From Hydra vulgaris (lineage: Eukaryota > Cnidaria > Hydrozoa > Anthoathecata > Hydridae), in NCBI RefSeq assembly GCF_038396675.1, contig NC_088920.1, forward strand, positions 23,662,501 through 23,726,500: a stretch of DNA of 64,000 nucleotides, in the 5' to 3' direction. A program made the translations under genes and the position numbers. Position 1 is the stretch's first letter; the number at the start of each line of letters is the position of its first letter. This document shows, one piece after another, positions 10,296-21,929 of the stretch. The notes beneath the pieces are model-generated. The model saw only the letters and a list, made by a program, of their open reading frames with translations, was not told the origin of the DNA and did no database searches.

Positions 10296-12242
10296 CACTG
10301 TTGAGATATTTGGAGTCAAACGTTCAACTTTTAAGAGGAGAATTAAAGAAGCTCAACTATCATCAGGCGGTTTAAATAAATTGTAATGTGTTCCATATAG
10401 TAACAGTTCTATGAAAATTTTTTCAGTATCAGAGGAACACGAGCTGGTTCAATATTGTTTAGTTGCTGCAAAAATGGGATATGGTAAAGTTCTATTAAGC
10501 TAAAAGCACTAACGTTTGAATATGCTCTCAAACTTGAGAAGAAATTACCGCATTCCCGTCTAGGTTCTGCTAAACCTTGGGAAACAAATAAACATGCTGG
10601 TGTAGATTGGTTTAGAGCGTTTTTAAGCCGTCATCCAGAACTTGTTATAAGAAAACCAGAGGCAACATCCATTGGTCGAATGTCAGCATTCAACAAACAT
10701 AATGTCGAAATATTTTATAATAATATGCGTAAAGTTTTAATTAAATACAAGTTTTCACCGAATGGTATATGGAACGTTGATGAGACTGGTGTTATTACTG
10801 TACAAGTGCCAGAGAATGTTTTAGCAAAGAGAGGAGAGCGGCAAGTTGCGTCTGTTACAAGTGCAGAACGAGGTGTTATCTTTGTAACAATGTGCAATGC
10901 AGTAAATGCAAGTGGATCATTGATATCACCATTCTATATTTTTCCACGTATTCATTTTTAAGATTATTTTTTGCAAAATTCAATTCCTTGTTCTGTTGAG
11001 ACTGCCAACAAATTTGGGTGGATGGTGGAATCAACGTTTATGGAGTGGTTTAATCATTTCATAAAACGTGTTCGACCATCTAAGGCAAACCCTGTGCTAT
11101 TGATACTAGATAATCATGAGACACATATGCTGATTTACTTTATTGACTTAGCAGCTGATAATGGTATAATTGTTTTGACAATCCCACCCCATACATCACA
11201 CAAACTGAAACCACCAGATATAGCAGTTTATGAACCATTTAAACGTCATTATAATTGTGAAATTGATAGCTGGTTGGTATCACATTCAGAAAAAACTGTC
11301 TTAATCTATGACATTGCAGAAATTTCTGGAAAGGCTTGGACAAAAGTATCGATGCCAGCTAACATCATAAGTGGTTTTTCAGCATCTGGTATAAGTCCAT
11401 TTCAATCTGATTGATGGGAGGATGAGGATTTTTTTAAATCTCATGTTACAAACAGACCCAATCCTGAAAGACTCAACATTGTTCCAGTTTCAATAGAAAT
11501 TAACAAACCTAATTCTGAAGCACTCAACATTAACCCAGTTTCAGTACAAATTAGCAGACTTAATCATGTAGCCATCAACATCGATCCAGTTTCAGTAGAA
11601 ATAAACAGACCCAATCCTGAAACACTCAACATCAATCCAGTTTCAGTAGAAATAAACAAATCCAATCATGAAACACTCAACATCAATATAGTTTTAATAG
11701 AAATAAATAGAAATGTTAAAGTCAACAAAAATGTAAGCAATACCCTGAATGTAGAAAGTATACGCCCTTATCCTTCTGCAAAAGCTCGTTTAGAAAAATA
11801 CAAAGGTACTCGTAAAAAGCTCTCCTCTTCGATTCTAACTGATACTCCAATTAAGGTGGCAATCGAAATCAACAACTTCAGCGAAATTTAAAGAAACAAA
11901 ACCTTTCTGAAAAACAAAAAGATGGTACAAATAAACGTCAAAGGAAACCAAGAAAGAAATCAAATAATTCTAAATCTCTGAAGTTTCCATTAATGACATA
12001 TAATAATGATAAGGTTGATGATATTCGTGTTGAAAGAAGTGACAATAGTGTTAAAGATTATTGAAATATTTGTGAAGGTATTATATCAAATAATGATTTG
12101 TGTGCTATAAGTGAAGAAATGGGTCAAGACAACGAAGTGTGGTACCGTTGCAGACAGTGTGCAAGCTGGGCACATAAAGCTTGCACAAGTGCAGAAAATG
12201 CCAGCCAATATGTTTGTGATTATTGTTCTTTGACTATCTGAT
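10296..12242 (+). pseudogene. pogo/Tigger-type (DDE_1) transposase with C-terminal PHD-like finger
   Basis: In order, over three frames: a Psq-type helix-turn-helix piece (EIFGVKRSTFKRRIKEAQLS); a CENP-B/Tc5-like DNA-binding stretch (KPWETNKHAGVDWFRAFLSR); a DDE_1 core with WNVDETG, LLILDNHETHM and PPHTSHKLKPPDIAVYEPFK supplying the acidic residues; five 17-residue repeats; a basic linker; and a cysteine/histidine finger (CRQCASWAHKAC...YVCDYC). Lesions include stops after LLS, in HF*DYF (probably once HFKDYF), after PFQSD, and frame changes near 11,880 and 12,060. The original protein would have been about 600 residues. Similar pogo-like proteins with a terminal WxxCxxCxxWAH...C finger are common in invertebrate genomes. 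Terminal inverted repeats were not identified. Confidence 0.8.
11451..11705 (+). repeat. Five 51-bp (17-residue) in-frame repeats
   Basis: Copies begin at 11,451, 11,502, 11,553, 11,604 and 11,655, exactly 51 bp apart. Translated, each is close to NRPNPETLNINPVSVEI. They sit between the DDE core and the basic/PHD-like tail of the pogo-type relic. The period is a multiple of three, so expansion would have preserved the frame while the gene was active. Confidence 0.85.
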
Positions 12243-12409
12243 TGGTCTAAAATTGTATTAAGTAATTCAACTTATTTTAATTATTTAGTCAGAAATATCA
12301 ATGTCTCAACATACCGTTTTCTTGTTTTTAAGCTCCATTTATCACACTAATTACTCTGCATAGTGTAACTTGCTATTCATTAAATAAAACAACTAAACTG
12401 CTAGTCCAT

Positions 12410-12960
12410 TCAGTGCAAGGGCCGTAAGTGGACCACTAAATAGTTTGGCATGGGTCAGATTTATAGTATATTTTAACTAAATTCCGTTTGCACACTGGCT
12501 TACAACTTCCAAAATAATATACAATATACAAGGATAGTTAGTTAAAATATCAATATTTCCTTCTGAATTAATTTATCTAACATAGTTTTAACAATATAGA
12601 TATTGATCTTATATATAAAAAAAGGCTTATTTTGTGGTCCATTCAGTACAACCCAGTGGGCACGGTACGTTTTTAAAACGTTTTTTAAACGTTTTTATAA
12701 GGTTTAAATCTAATGAAAACGTCCAAAGAACGTTTTAAAAACGTACTGTGCCCACTGGGAAGGGCCGGTTCATTCAGTACAGTTAAAAGTACTGAATGGA
12801 CCAATTTGGTACGGGTCACATTTATCGCACATTTTAACTATGTTTTGTTAGCGCAATGGTTAAAAACCTTTAAGAATAGTTAGTTAAGATATCAATCTTG
12901 TCTTTTGATTTAATTCGCCATAGTTAATGACAATATGAGAAAATATTGAATTTATAAAAA
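12410..12960. repeat. Diverged direct duplication of ~200 bp, with a MITE between the copies
   Basis: The segments at about 12,410-12,640 and 12,775-12,960 share the order: TCCATTCAGT..., TTTGG(C/T)A(T/C)GGGTCA, CATTTTAACTA, GATAGTTAGTTAA..ATATCAAT, then ATTTATAAAAAAGG-like text. They are too diverged to date by eye and are non-coding. Confidence 0.5.
12652..12759. mobile_element. 108-bp palindromic MITE (CCCAGTGGGCAC ends)
   Basis: The termini CCCAGTGGGCACGGTACG and CGTACTGTGCCCACTGGG are inverted repeats. The inside consists of ACGTTTT/AAAACGT blocks that also fold. A second copy with a decayed right end is near 1.7 kb. It carries no coding sequence. Confidence 0.75.
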
Positions 12961-13959
12961 AGGCGAATGTAGTTACAAGGAAACTTGCGGACAACTAAGA
13001 GAAGCCTTAATATACAAAATAAAATCGAGAACCTTTAATATACAAAATATTTTTAACGTACTTTGTTTTAAGTTTAAAATTAACTCGTCTTTAGTTTCTT
13101 TCGGCGATCAAACAATCAAAAGTAGAATAGACGTTGAAATTTCAGACTTTAAATTTTTGCTAAAACGTTACTTTAAACCTTGCTTAAACGTTTACATAAA
13201 GTAGTTTACTTATATGGGTAATTTGTGACACTCAGAATCTTTATGTTTCTTAAAATGCTCAATATCCTTTTTTTTTCAGTAGAAGGTAAATGTTGAAATG
13301 AATTTCATCTTAGGAGTCGTCTATAAATTATGTCACGCTCTAGGGTTTGTGGTTTTGAGAAATAGGGGGTGTGGTTTTGAGAAATCCCTTTTTTAAAAAA
13401 AACCTTTCGCAGGACTAATCGAATTTGAAATCGGAAAGTGTTATCAACTCAATTGGCATTAGTCGACTAATTATTTTAACAGTCAAGATATTTCTGTAAA
13501 ATATCTGGGGTCTATGATAAACTTTTAGATTGTTTAAAAGAAAAACAACCAACAATCTTACAGCATGAAATTATTTAAATGTAATACGCTTATCTTTTAA
13601 AAAATCATTTAAAATGTAATACGCCTATCAAGATTTTATTTCATATAACTTAATATAAAATAGTTGCGGTATATTGTGGAATCCTAACTTTAGTTTTAAT
13701 TTCCAGACCTGGGAATCTCAAGTGTTTGAATGCTATTTGCATATCCAAGTGTGTCTGATCCAGCATATAATTTTATTTTAAATTTACTTTTACTAAATTT
13801 TTACTAAATGAAGAACATATAACTTTGAGTAAAAAAAAATGTTTTTTATGAAATTTAAAATGGAATATTGAATCTTGCTTTTTTCAATAACACAGTTATT
13901 AAAAAAAATAGTTGTACATAAGTTGTATTAATATTATAACAACTTCTGGAACTATCATC
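12961..13959. other. AT-rich DNA, nothing recognised
   Basis: No domain, RNA or clear repeat boundary was found in this kilobase. A short G-rich phrase with two copies of GTGGTTTTGAGAAAT lies near 13,350-13,390. Confidence 0.4.
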
Positions 13960-14031
13960 GGTTCCATGGTGTAATGGTTAGCACTCAAGACTCTGAATCT
14001 TGCGATCCGAGTTCAAATCTCGGTGGGACCT
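13960..14031 (+). tRNA. tRNA-Gln (anticodon CTG)
   Basis: Complete cloverleaf. The acceptor GGTTCCA pairs with TGGGACC, the D arm is GTGT...GCAC, and the anticodon stem CAAGA/TCTTG has loop CTCTGAA (anticodon 13,993-13,995). The T arm is CCGAG-TTCAAAT-CTCGG. No intron. Box A and box B are intact, and a T-run suited to pol III termination begins about ten bases downstream. It shows no SINE body, so it looks like a genuine tRNA gene. Confidence 0.92.
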
Positions 14032-14419
14032 CGCGTACACTTTTTTATTACTCAAGTAATGTTAATAGAGAATTTTTAATAAATCTATATAGTTTTCATT
14101 AAAATTTAATTTATTTAAACATTTAATCAACGAGATTAAATGTTTAAATGTTTAAAACGAGAACTTAAAATTGAATAAACCAGTTCGAGCCGCGTTACGG
14201 TGTATTTAAAAAAAGAATGAATCGTGTTTATAAGGGAAATAAGTCAATTCGTAGCATTTTAATTCTTGAGTAAACGAAGTATAAACAAACAACATAAACA
14301 AAGCTAATCATTATTAAAACAAATATAAAACATATGTAAACTAAAATGAATTATAATATAGTATATAATATGAAATTTAAAAAACTGAAGTCTTATTTGC
14401 GTCTAAGTGGCTCGAAGAT

Positions 14420-15640
14420 ATCTAACCTACCTAAAGTTATGACGTTTTAAGTACCAATTTTTCGATATATGGATTCGTTGAAGAAACTGTGGTTAAAATT
14501 TAATTTTTCTTCAGTAAAATTGTTATATCTTTGTCAATACTTATCTAAAAAACTATATCTTGGTATCAAAAAGATAGGTGTATGAAAAGGCTATGTGTTT
14601 ATGTAGGTCTCTTGTCAAGAGACGCCTCCAGGAAGTTAGAGGGGGCAATAAAACACCCCATTCACTATCCAATAAATGCAAATTTCATCCATAAAGGGTC
14701 GATGACACCGGGGGAACAGGGAGCGTGTCTTGCTTTTACTGTGCGCCAAAGTTTCTAAACCAGAATTTAAATGCAATTATAATACCTCACGCTGTTTGGT
14801 ATAACCAGAGGGGGAGCTGCTCCGCCATCTTAACTATCCAAAAATGTCTATTTCCTTAAATTAAAATCAAAGAACGTTGCAATTTTATAATTATTTGTGT
14901 TGTTATAAAATGTGAAAAAATTATTATTAAAAATATTTATTTATCTTTTTTATTTTTAGGTGCCCCAAGAAGTCCTTACGATCTTAACATAGGGCAACGC
15001 AGATGAGCATTTAATTGGAAATTCACGCCTCCTTCCTAACCGATGTCGCAAAACTTTCCCAGAGGTGGGGTTTTAACCTGGGATCCTTTGTTTCTGAGAC
15101 AAGTGCGCTATATAATATGCTAAAAAATTACCTATTAGCTTGTGTTGTGTTCATTTCTCTTTGGGATAGGGCGTTTGCGCCTCTCAAATAAATTAAAAAA
15201 AAAAACTTTAATCAAAATTGTAATAAATTTGCGTTACCAAAATAATATTATACATTACAACATTATAAAAGATTAGAACACAATCTTTTAAAGTAATATT
15301 ATACAACTGCTACCGATAGAATACTAAGACTGTTTTAAAATAAAGAAGTAATAAAAATCTCCCTAACAAGAAATAATTTTTAAGATGTATTTAGTTAGTT
15401 TTGTCTTAGTTTTAAGTAAATGATTAAAATTCCAATAATGAAATTATATAATAATCATTTATAACGATAGACACCACGTGAAGGTAAGCCAGAGCCGTCT
15501 ATCAAAAATTTTATTCAAGTTTCATCACTTGCGATACCTTTTGGCAATTCACAACACCTACAGTATCTATTTTGCGAGTTTCATCACTTGCGATACTTTT
15601 TGCAGAATTAAATGAAAACATCAATACATTTTTACTTTTT
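14420..15640 (+). repeat. Dispersed repeat, copy 1 (SINE-interrupted)
   Basis: Phrases such as AAAGTTATGACGTTTTAAGT, AAGAAACTGTGGT and ATCTTGGTATCAAAA occur in the same order and spacing as in the 18.3-19.6 kb segment. Toward its right end it carries the related ATAACGATAGACACCACGTGAA phrase and two copies of a GTTTCATCACTTGCGATAC motif. A family-1 SINE interrupts it. Function unknown; probably a non-autonomous transposable element. Confidence 0.6.
14945..15115 (-). mobile_element. tRNA-derived SINE (family 1), diverged
   Basis: The 3' tail AGGTGCCCCAAGAAGTCCT and the common body (ATTCACGCCTCCTTCCTAAC) are present on the minus strand. The tRNA-like head is decayed, but a remnant of box B (GGTTAAAACC) remains. 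Confidence 0.7.
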
Positions 15641-15654
15641 TTTTTCTTCTCCAG

Positions 15655-15862
15655 TAGTAAGCGCAGGGGTTAGCGCGCTTGCATAAAAAGGGATCTGGGA
15701 TCTGGTCTCTAAAAAGGAACTGTGGTTCAACGCCACATTTAGGCAAGTTTTATAACAATCGGTAAGGAAGGAGGCGTGAACTTCTATACAAATTTTCTTC
15801 CGCGGTGCTCTGTGATAAGACTGCTTGAACTTCTTGGAGCAATAACACAAAAAAGTAATTAG
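15655..15862 (+). mobile_element. tRNA-derived SINE (family 1), diverged head
   Basis: A box A-like AGCGCAGGGGTTAGCGCGC and a GGTTCAACGCC box B precede the family body (GGTAAGGAAGGAGGCGTGAA, CTTCCGCGGTGCTCTGTGAT). It is oriented opposite to the copy 0.5 kb upstream. Confidence 0.75.
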
Positions 15863-15954
15863 TAACACCGTTAATAGTAAAACTTTTTACTATAGTTACC
15901 AGCTTAACTAGTCAATCAAGGTTTTACCAAAAGTTTACCAAAAGCTATGGATTG

Positions 15955-16410
15955 TTTGTAATGATTTCTTGGTTTTCGGATTCGTGTTGATCAATAGAAA
16001 TAGTTTTTTTGGTAAGATAAGAATTATAAATTTTATTTATAAGTCAAGTTGGATACATGTTTTTGAGAATGTTAAAAAGATTTTTTTTGTCATAATAAAA
16101 ATCTTGGATATTATTAATTTTAAAGGTTTTATCAATTGAGCATTTAATTAAATTTACCTTGTGTGAAAAAGAGAGACTACAAAAGGAAGTATGAAGACCT
16201 GAATACGTCTCCTTATGAAAAATGGAAGTAGATAAGGAACTTTTTTTATAATAATGTCCAAGAAATTGATATTAGATTCTTTTTCCTTTTCTATAGTAAA
16301 AGATATTGAATTATGTCTTTTATTGATATAGTCAAGAAAATGGCATGCATCATTTTCTGATAGCGGAATGCGGAAAAATGTCATCAACATGATGTTTGTA
16401 AAATACTTGT
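15955..16410 (-). pseudogene. Penelope-like element reverse transcriptase fragment
   Basis: Read on the minus strand over two frames: an HVDDIF catalytic box near 16,395, then LSENDACHFLDYINKRHNSI, FTIEKEKESNINFLDIIIKK and, after a frame change, SIFHKETYSGLHTSFCSLSF and SHKVNLIKCSIDKTF. This order (xVDD box, then FLDV/I, then a Y-x-GL-T segment) matches the RT C-terminal region of Penelope-like elements. No GIY-YIG endonuclease is seen. It is truncated at both ends and frame-shifted. Confidence 0.7.
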
Positions 16411-16571
16411 TTCATTGTATGATTTAATAACTTTTTTATTGTATTTTTATTGCTATTGCCTATTTGTCGGAATTAATTAAATTAAAAAAATTGTTACTTA
16501 TATTTTGTTACCTTATAATATTGTAATTTTATTACCTTATAATATGTAAAATTAAATGTTTTTTTTTTACC

Positions 16572-16630
16572 CAACTGAAGATGGCTATAAAATAGTCGGA
16601 ACATGTAATTTTATTTGTCAAAAAAAATTT
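16572..16630 (+). other. Retroelement-terminal hairpin motif (CTGAAGATGGC...CGGAACATGT)
   Basis: CCAACTGAAGATGGCTAT is followed by a complementary ATAGTC and GGAACATGTAA. This resembles a terminal motif I recall near retroelements (CTGAAGATGG...CCGAAACATGT). It lies about 160 bp from the Penelope-like RT fragment but on the opposite strand. Confidence 0.35.
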
Positions 16631-16672
16631 TTTCATTAATAAGTGGAAAAATTTAGTCTTATTTCTCAATTG

Positions 16673-16754
<82 letters not shown>
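16673..16754. repeat. (TA)n microsatellite
   Basis: Uninterrupted alternating TA for about 80 bp. Confidence 0.95.
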
Positions 16755-16755
<1 letters not shown>

Positions 16756-17912
16756 GATGTAAAAATATTTAGGTTAAGAAAATACTCAAACTCAAAATGT
16801 TTATCCATTAATTATATTAAAAAGAAGTAATAATGTGAAACATGTGTATTTGTTAAAAATGCATGGTGGTGTCAAGTACTTTGAAAAAAATTTTTTTATT
16901 AAATTTCATTAGGGTTAGGCGAAGCCAGTTGAGCAATTTTTACTAAATCTAACAGATCTCATGGACGGTGCGTCGGTTTACATTTTTTTTAATATTTGAA
17001 AGATAATGAAACCTGCTAAAATTTGTTCAGAAAAAAGAATAAATTTTGATTTTTTTTAGAAGATATTGCCTAACGTTGGCGGAGCTGCTCAACTTACCCC
17101 AGCGGGATAAGTTGAGCAATAGTGTGAGGTAAGTTGAGCAACCAACAAATAAATGAATATACATTTTGCAAAACTTGGGCGAATCATCAATAAAACATTC
17201 ACTAACAGCGTGGGTATAATTTATAAACTTTTTATTTTGTACAGTAAACCGGGGTTACTTTAAATGGCGGGGTAACTTTGAATACAAATCTTTTTTTTTT
17301 TTCAAGTTGTAATTATGGCAAGAACTTATATGAATCTGTTCAAACCTTAAACATCAAAGTGTTAAAAATAGTTTATATTTTGATTATTTAATGTTTTACT
17401 TTGTTTATTGGTTATTATGGTACCTTAAAAAATGAATTAAATATTTCGGATATTTTTCTCAAAAAAATTAGTCAGAATACTTTGTACACTGCCTCAGCTA
17501 GTGTAGCAGCTTGTCTGAGTTGCATAATTTTTGTTTACAAATTTATTAGGCGTGTAAAATCTAAAGAAGTTTGTTAGCTTACTATAGTTATGTTCCATTG
17601 CTATAGCATAACATACTTTATCGTATACATTTTTTCGCATATGGGGTAACTTTGAATAAAGTTCAAAGTAACCCCACTTCATAGTCGAAATCATAAAACA
17701 ACTTAAAAAATTCCTTTGTCATACATGTATTATATTTAATATTATTATGAATAAAAATTTAAATATCATTTGTATAAACTGTAAGTCACACATGCATATA
17801 CATTGTTTCTGTATGTGAACACACAGATATATAAACATTTATATACGTGTGTGTGTATTAACGTAAACACATACACATATATAAACATATGTGTGTGTCT
17901 ACAAACACACAC
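16755..17912. other. Non-coding DNA with GATAAGTTGAGCAA and GGGGTAACTTTGAAT motifs
   Basis: Around 16,930-17,150 the phrase (A)GTTGAGCAA recurs four times, two of them preceded by TAA. Around 17,245-17,285 and 17,643-17,675 the phrase GGGGTAACTTTGAATA recurs, the last followed by its own complement (AAAGTTCAAAGTAACCCC). These look like internal motifs of transposon ends. The related GGGGTAACTTTGAATG palindrome recurs at 22.80 kb. Confidence 0.45.

Positions 17913-17997
<85 letters not shown>
17913..17997. repeat. (TA)n microsatellite
   Basis: Alternating TA, preceded by CA/TG-rich sequence with ACACACATA phrases. Confidence 0.95.
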
Positions 17998-18000
<3 letters not shown>

Positions 18001-18087
18001 TGCAGAGTATTTAAAATATTATTTAAATACTTTCACTGTATTTGTACTTGTATTTAAAATACTTTTGTTGGAAGTATTTAGTATTTG

Positions 18088-18247
<160 letters not shown>

Positions 18248-18269
18248 GGTATGTTACATGAAATTTTTA

Positions 18270-19632
18270 AATTCATCAAATTCTAGGTTGTTATATATCA
18301 TTAAAAAGAGCTTCATTTCAATATTCCAAAAGTGAAAAAATTTTCAAAACCGAACCACCCTGCAAAAAGTTATGACGTTTTAAGTACCGATTTTTTGATA
18401 TTAGGATTTGTTCAAGAAACTGTGGTCAAAATAAATTTTTTATGAACTAAAACTATTATAACTTAATCAATTCTTATCCAAAAGTTTACATCTTGGTATC
18501 AAAAGATAGATACAAGAGTTATCTACAAATTTATAAAGGTCTCTAGATTACAAGCGCATCCGGGGGCAAGAGGGGGCACAAAACCACCATTAACACCGGC
18601 AATAAAGACTTACTATATTATATATATAAAAGTGTTTTTTTAATGAAAATGTAAATTTTTGTATACAAGATGTTTTGTAATTAGCTATCAGACCACAGTC
18701 AAATATAGAAGTTTCATCATTGTCTTTGGGTGGATGTAAGGGTGATGGTTTCAAACACCCTATTGTCAAAAGACTTTTTTTTTTTATAAATATTTATCTT
18801 TATAATTAAAAAGAAATCTAGTATCAAATCAAAAATTATATTTTACTACTTTACAACATCACTAGCAGCGCACCCTTTGTTTCAAGTGGTGTAGATGGGA
18901 AAGGGGGCGTGTCATTAACCCTCCCCCCTCCTCTTTTACAACCTAAAATAAATATACTTTTAATGAGATTCGAAAAAATATTTAAATGTAGTTAAAATAA
19001 TAAACTTTAATATAAAAACATCTTTTACCAAAATTCAAAATACATCACATAATGCTTAGTTTTAGTTATAGATGGTTCCCCCTCTGACCTGAAAAAAAAT
19101 TTTAAAACAAAAAATGTTTTATAATATTATTTTAATTAGTTTACATCTTGGCTTTTAGTTAGTGATTAAGATATTAAATTCCTTTAATGAAACTATTTAT
19201 TATTCATTGTTAACAATAGACACAACGTGAAAAAAAATTTGCAAGTTCCACTACTCGCTTTATATTTTTGCAAGTTCCATTACTCGCTGTACATTTTTTT
19301 TGCAAGTTCCACTACTCGCTGTACATTTTTTTTAAAGTTCCACTACTCGCTGTACATTTTTATAAATATAAATTTTTTTTCACGTTGTGTCTATTGTTGA
19401 CAATGATTAATATACAGTTTCATTAATGGAATTTAGTCTTAATTATTAACTAAAAACCAAGATGTAAACTAATTAAAATGATATTATAAAACATTTTTTG
19501 TTTTTAAAAACTTTTTTTCAGGTTAGAGGGGGAACCATCTATAACTAAACTAAGCATTATGTGATGTATTTTGAATTTTGGTAAAAGATGTTTTTATATT
19601 AAAGTTTATTGTTTTAATTACATTTAAATATT
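18270..19632 (+). repeat. Dispersed repeat, copy 2, ending in a foldback
   Basis: It shares ordered phrases with the 14.4-15.6 kb copy (AAAGTTATGACGTTTTAAGT, AAGAAACTGTGGT, ATCTTGGTATCAAAAGATAG). The right half is the large foldback annotated separately. There is no coding capacity. It begins just after a TA array. Confidence 0.6.
18979..19632. mobile_element. ~650-bp foldback with ~250-bp arms and tandem repeats in the loop
   Basis: The left arm (from TTTAAATGTAGTTAAAATAA to AATAGACACAACGTGAAAAA) is inverted as the right arm (from TTTTTCACGTTGTGTCTATT to AATTACATTTAAATA) with modest divergence. The loop of about 150 bp holds four direct repeats of roughly 30 bp, each containing AGTTCCACTACTCGC (one has ATTACTCGC) and three of them CTGTACATTTTT. 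No target duplication was recognised. Confidence 0.8.
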
Positions 19633-19799
19633 CATTAGGAAAACATCAACTCACAGGATACAATGTAAGCAACTAGCTGGAACTTTTTCATATAATAATC
19701 AACAGCTTCAGAATCATTATCTTTTCTAGTCCAGTAAGAAATAGTAATAGCCTTTCTGTGTTTTTTTAAGTTTTTCTACTCTGCTATTGTGCAAGACTG

Positions 19800-20125
19800 T
19801 ATATAATATATACTATAATATATTATATTATAGTATATATTTAATATAGTATAGTATATATTAAATGTATACTATAATATATACACTATTTATAGTATAT
19901 TATATTTATAATATATTATATATTTAATATAAACTATATTAGAGTATATATTAAATATATACTATAATATTATAGTATATATTTAATATATACTATAATA
20001 TAGTATATATTAAATATATTATATATTATAAATATAATATACTATAAATAGTATATTAAATTTAATATACTATAAATATATTATATATGTCTATATAATT
20101 TTAGACAAATATTAGTATATTACTA
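19800..20125. repeat. Cruciform-prone TATAATATA / ATTTAATATA tract
   Basis: Sequence almost only of A and T, made of TATACTATAATATA, TATATTTAATATA and their complements. It has many overlapping inverted repeats rather than simple dinucleotides. Confidence 0.8.
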
Positions 20126-21463
20126 ATATATGATATATTCTAAATACATAAAAAAGCAGTATATTATATTATTATATGATATAAAGCTTTATAAAAATGT
20201 AATATGATTGGACTGAGCAAAAAACATGTATTATTGAATTTATAATACAAAACCAATTTTAATCTTATTAACTGCATATTAAAAAAAAGTTAAAAAAAAA
20301 TTGGTTAAAGAACTATTTAAAATTGCAAATTTTACTGTTTTAATTGAAAAATTTTTAATTAGTAGCAAATTATAAAAATATACAATGAAAATTTTTTTTT
20401 TTTAATACAATCATAAAGAAATGAATCAAATAAACTTTTCAAGTTTAAATAAACGAAACCAAAGTCATAACTGAATAATAGATAAGCATTGTAACTTTTT
20501 TTGATCATTTTAACAGTGCCTTCTGTCATATTTCTGTAGTAATATTAACTTTTATTAAGTTAAAAAAACTATGTGCTAATAATAAAATTAATTATACTTC
20601 TTTATTCATTTTAAGAGTTTTGACTACAGTTGAACTGTAATTAAAAATATTAGAGTTTTATAATTGAACTGTCACAATACTTAGCATAAAAACTTATAAA
20701 AAGTGAACTAGCTAAATCATTTATTTGAATTATACTTAATATGATTCAAATAAATTACCATTCATTGAATGGTATTTTATTTAAATCATATTAAGTATGA
20801 TTCAAATAAATGATTTGGAATTTAGAATGATTCAACAAAATGTCGTGGCAATATCATTTATTAATTTTTTACCACGACTTTGATCGCCATAAGAGGATTA
20901 TTGAGGAGAACGTTTGATTAACACAAAAATTTTTATTTTTTCATTTTTATTCATTTTTCTTTTTAGTTAAATCTGAACCAATTATTATAATTTTAAAAGC
21001 AGATTGAAGTTCCTTTTCATCCGCCCCTCCCCCTCCCCATGTCTCAAAATAAAAGCGGAAAATAAAAATACCAAAAGTGCTGCACAAAATAGAGTATGTG
21101 CTGCATGAAATAAATCAATAAAAATTGGCAGGTGCAAAGAAATTGTGTAAACTTAACATCGAGATTAGTATTGCAAAAAAAACATGCATTTCTTCAACAA
21201 TTACTGAATGCACAAAGTATAACTAAGTTTTTGTCATTTAAAAATCTACTTTAAAAATTTTTATAATCAAAAGATACAAATTTATAAAGTTTAATTACTC
21301 TATTTTTTTAAAAATATCTATACTAATATATAACTCTATATAAAAAACCTCAAAATACGTTTCTCCCTCGATAGCGAAAAGCAAACTTCAAAAATCGTGG
21401 CACAAAATTTTAGCACAAATATCGGTTCTGTAAAACGCGTAATTCTACGTATCTAATATATGT
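20126..21463. other. AT-rich DNA with one long near-perfect hairpin
   Basis: At 20,714-20,816 two 51-bp arms meet with a 1-bp centre (TTCA-T-TGAA) and differ at only three positions. No gene is recognised elsewhere in this stretch. Confidence 0.55.
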
Positions 21464-21547
21464 AAATTATATTAGTGTATTTTACAAATAGAGTGCTCAA
21501 TGTTCTTAAAGAACAGAGCAGTAATAAATTAGTGAAAAACACTTATT
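21464..21547. repeat. ~84-bp dispersed repeat beside a TA array, copy A
   Basis: Contains GTGTATTTTACAAATAGAGT and GCTCAATGTTCTTAAAGAAC. It is almost identical to 30,430-30,513. Both copies lie within about 80 bp of a long (TA)n tract, which suggests the terminus of a transposon family that inserts at TA. Confidence 0.75.
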
Positions 21548-21567
21548 TAACTTTTTTCTTCAACTTG

Positions 21568-21754
<187 letters not shown>

Positions 21755-21929
21755 TTGTCTGTGTATCTAATTACTTTTGTTACTAAACGCTAATAAATTT
21801 TAAATCTTGTATGAAAAATATGTCATAATATGTGTATGTACATTCAATATTTATTTGAATTAAGTTTGTTGAAACTACTGTTATTTATCTTTAAATTTGT
21901 TTTTGTTTAGCATTTCATAGCAGTACTAT

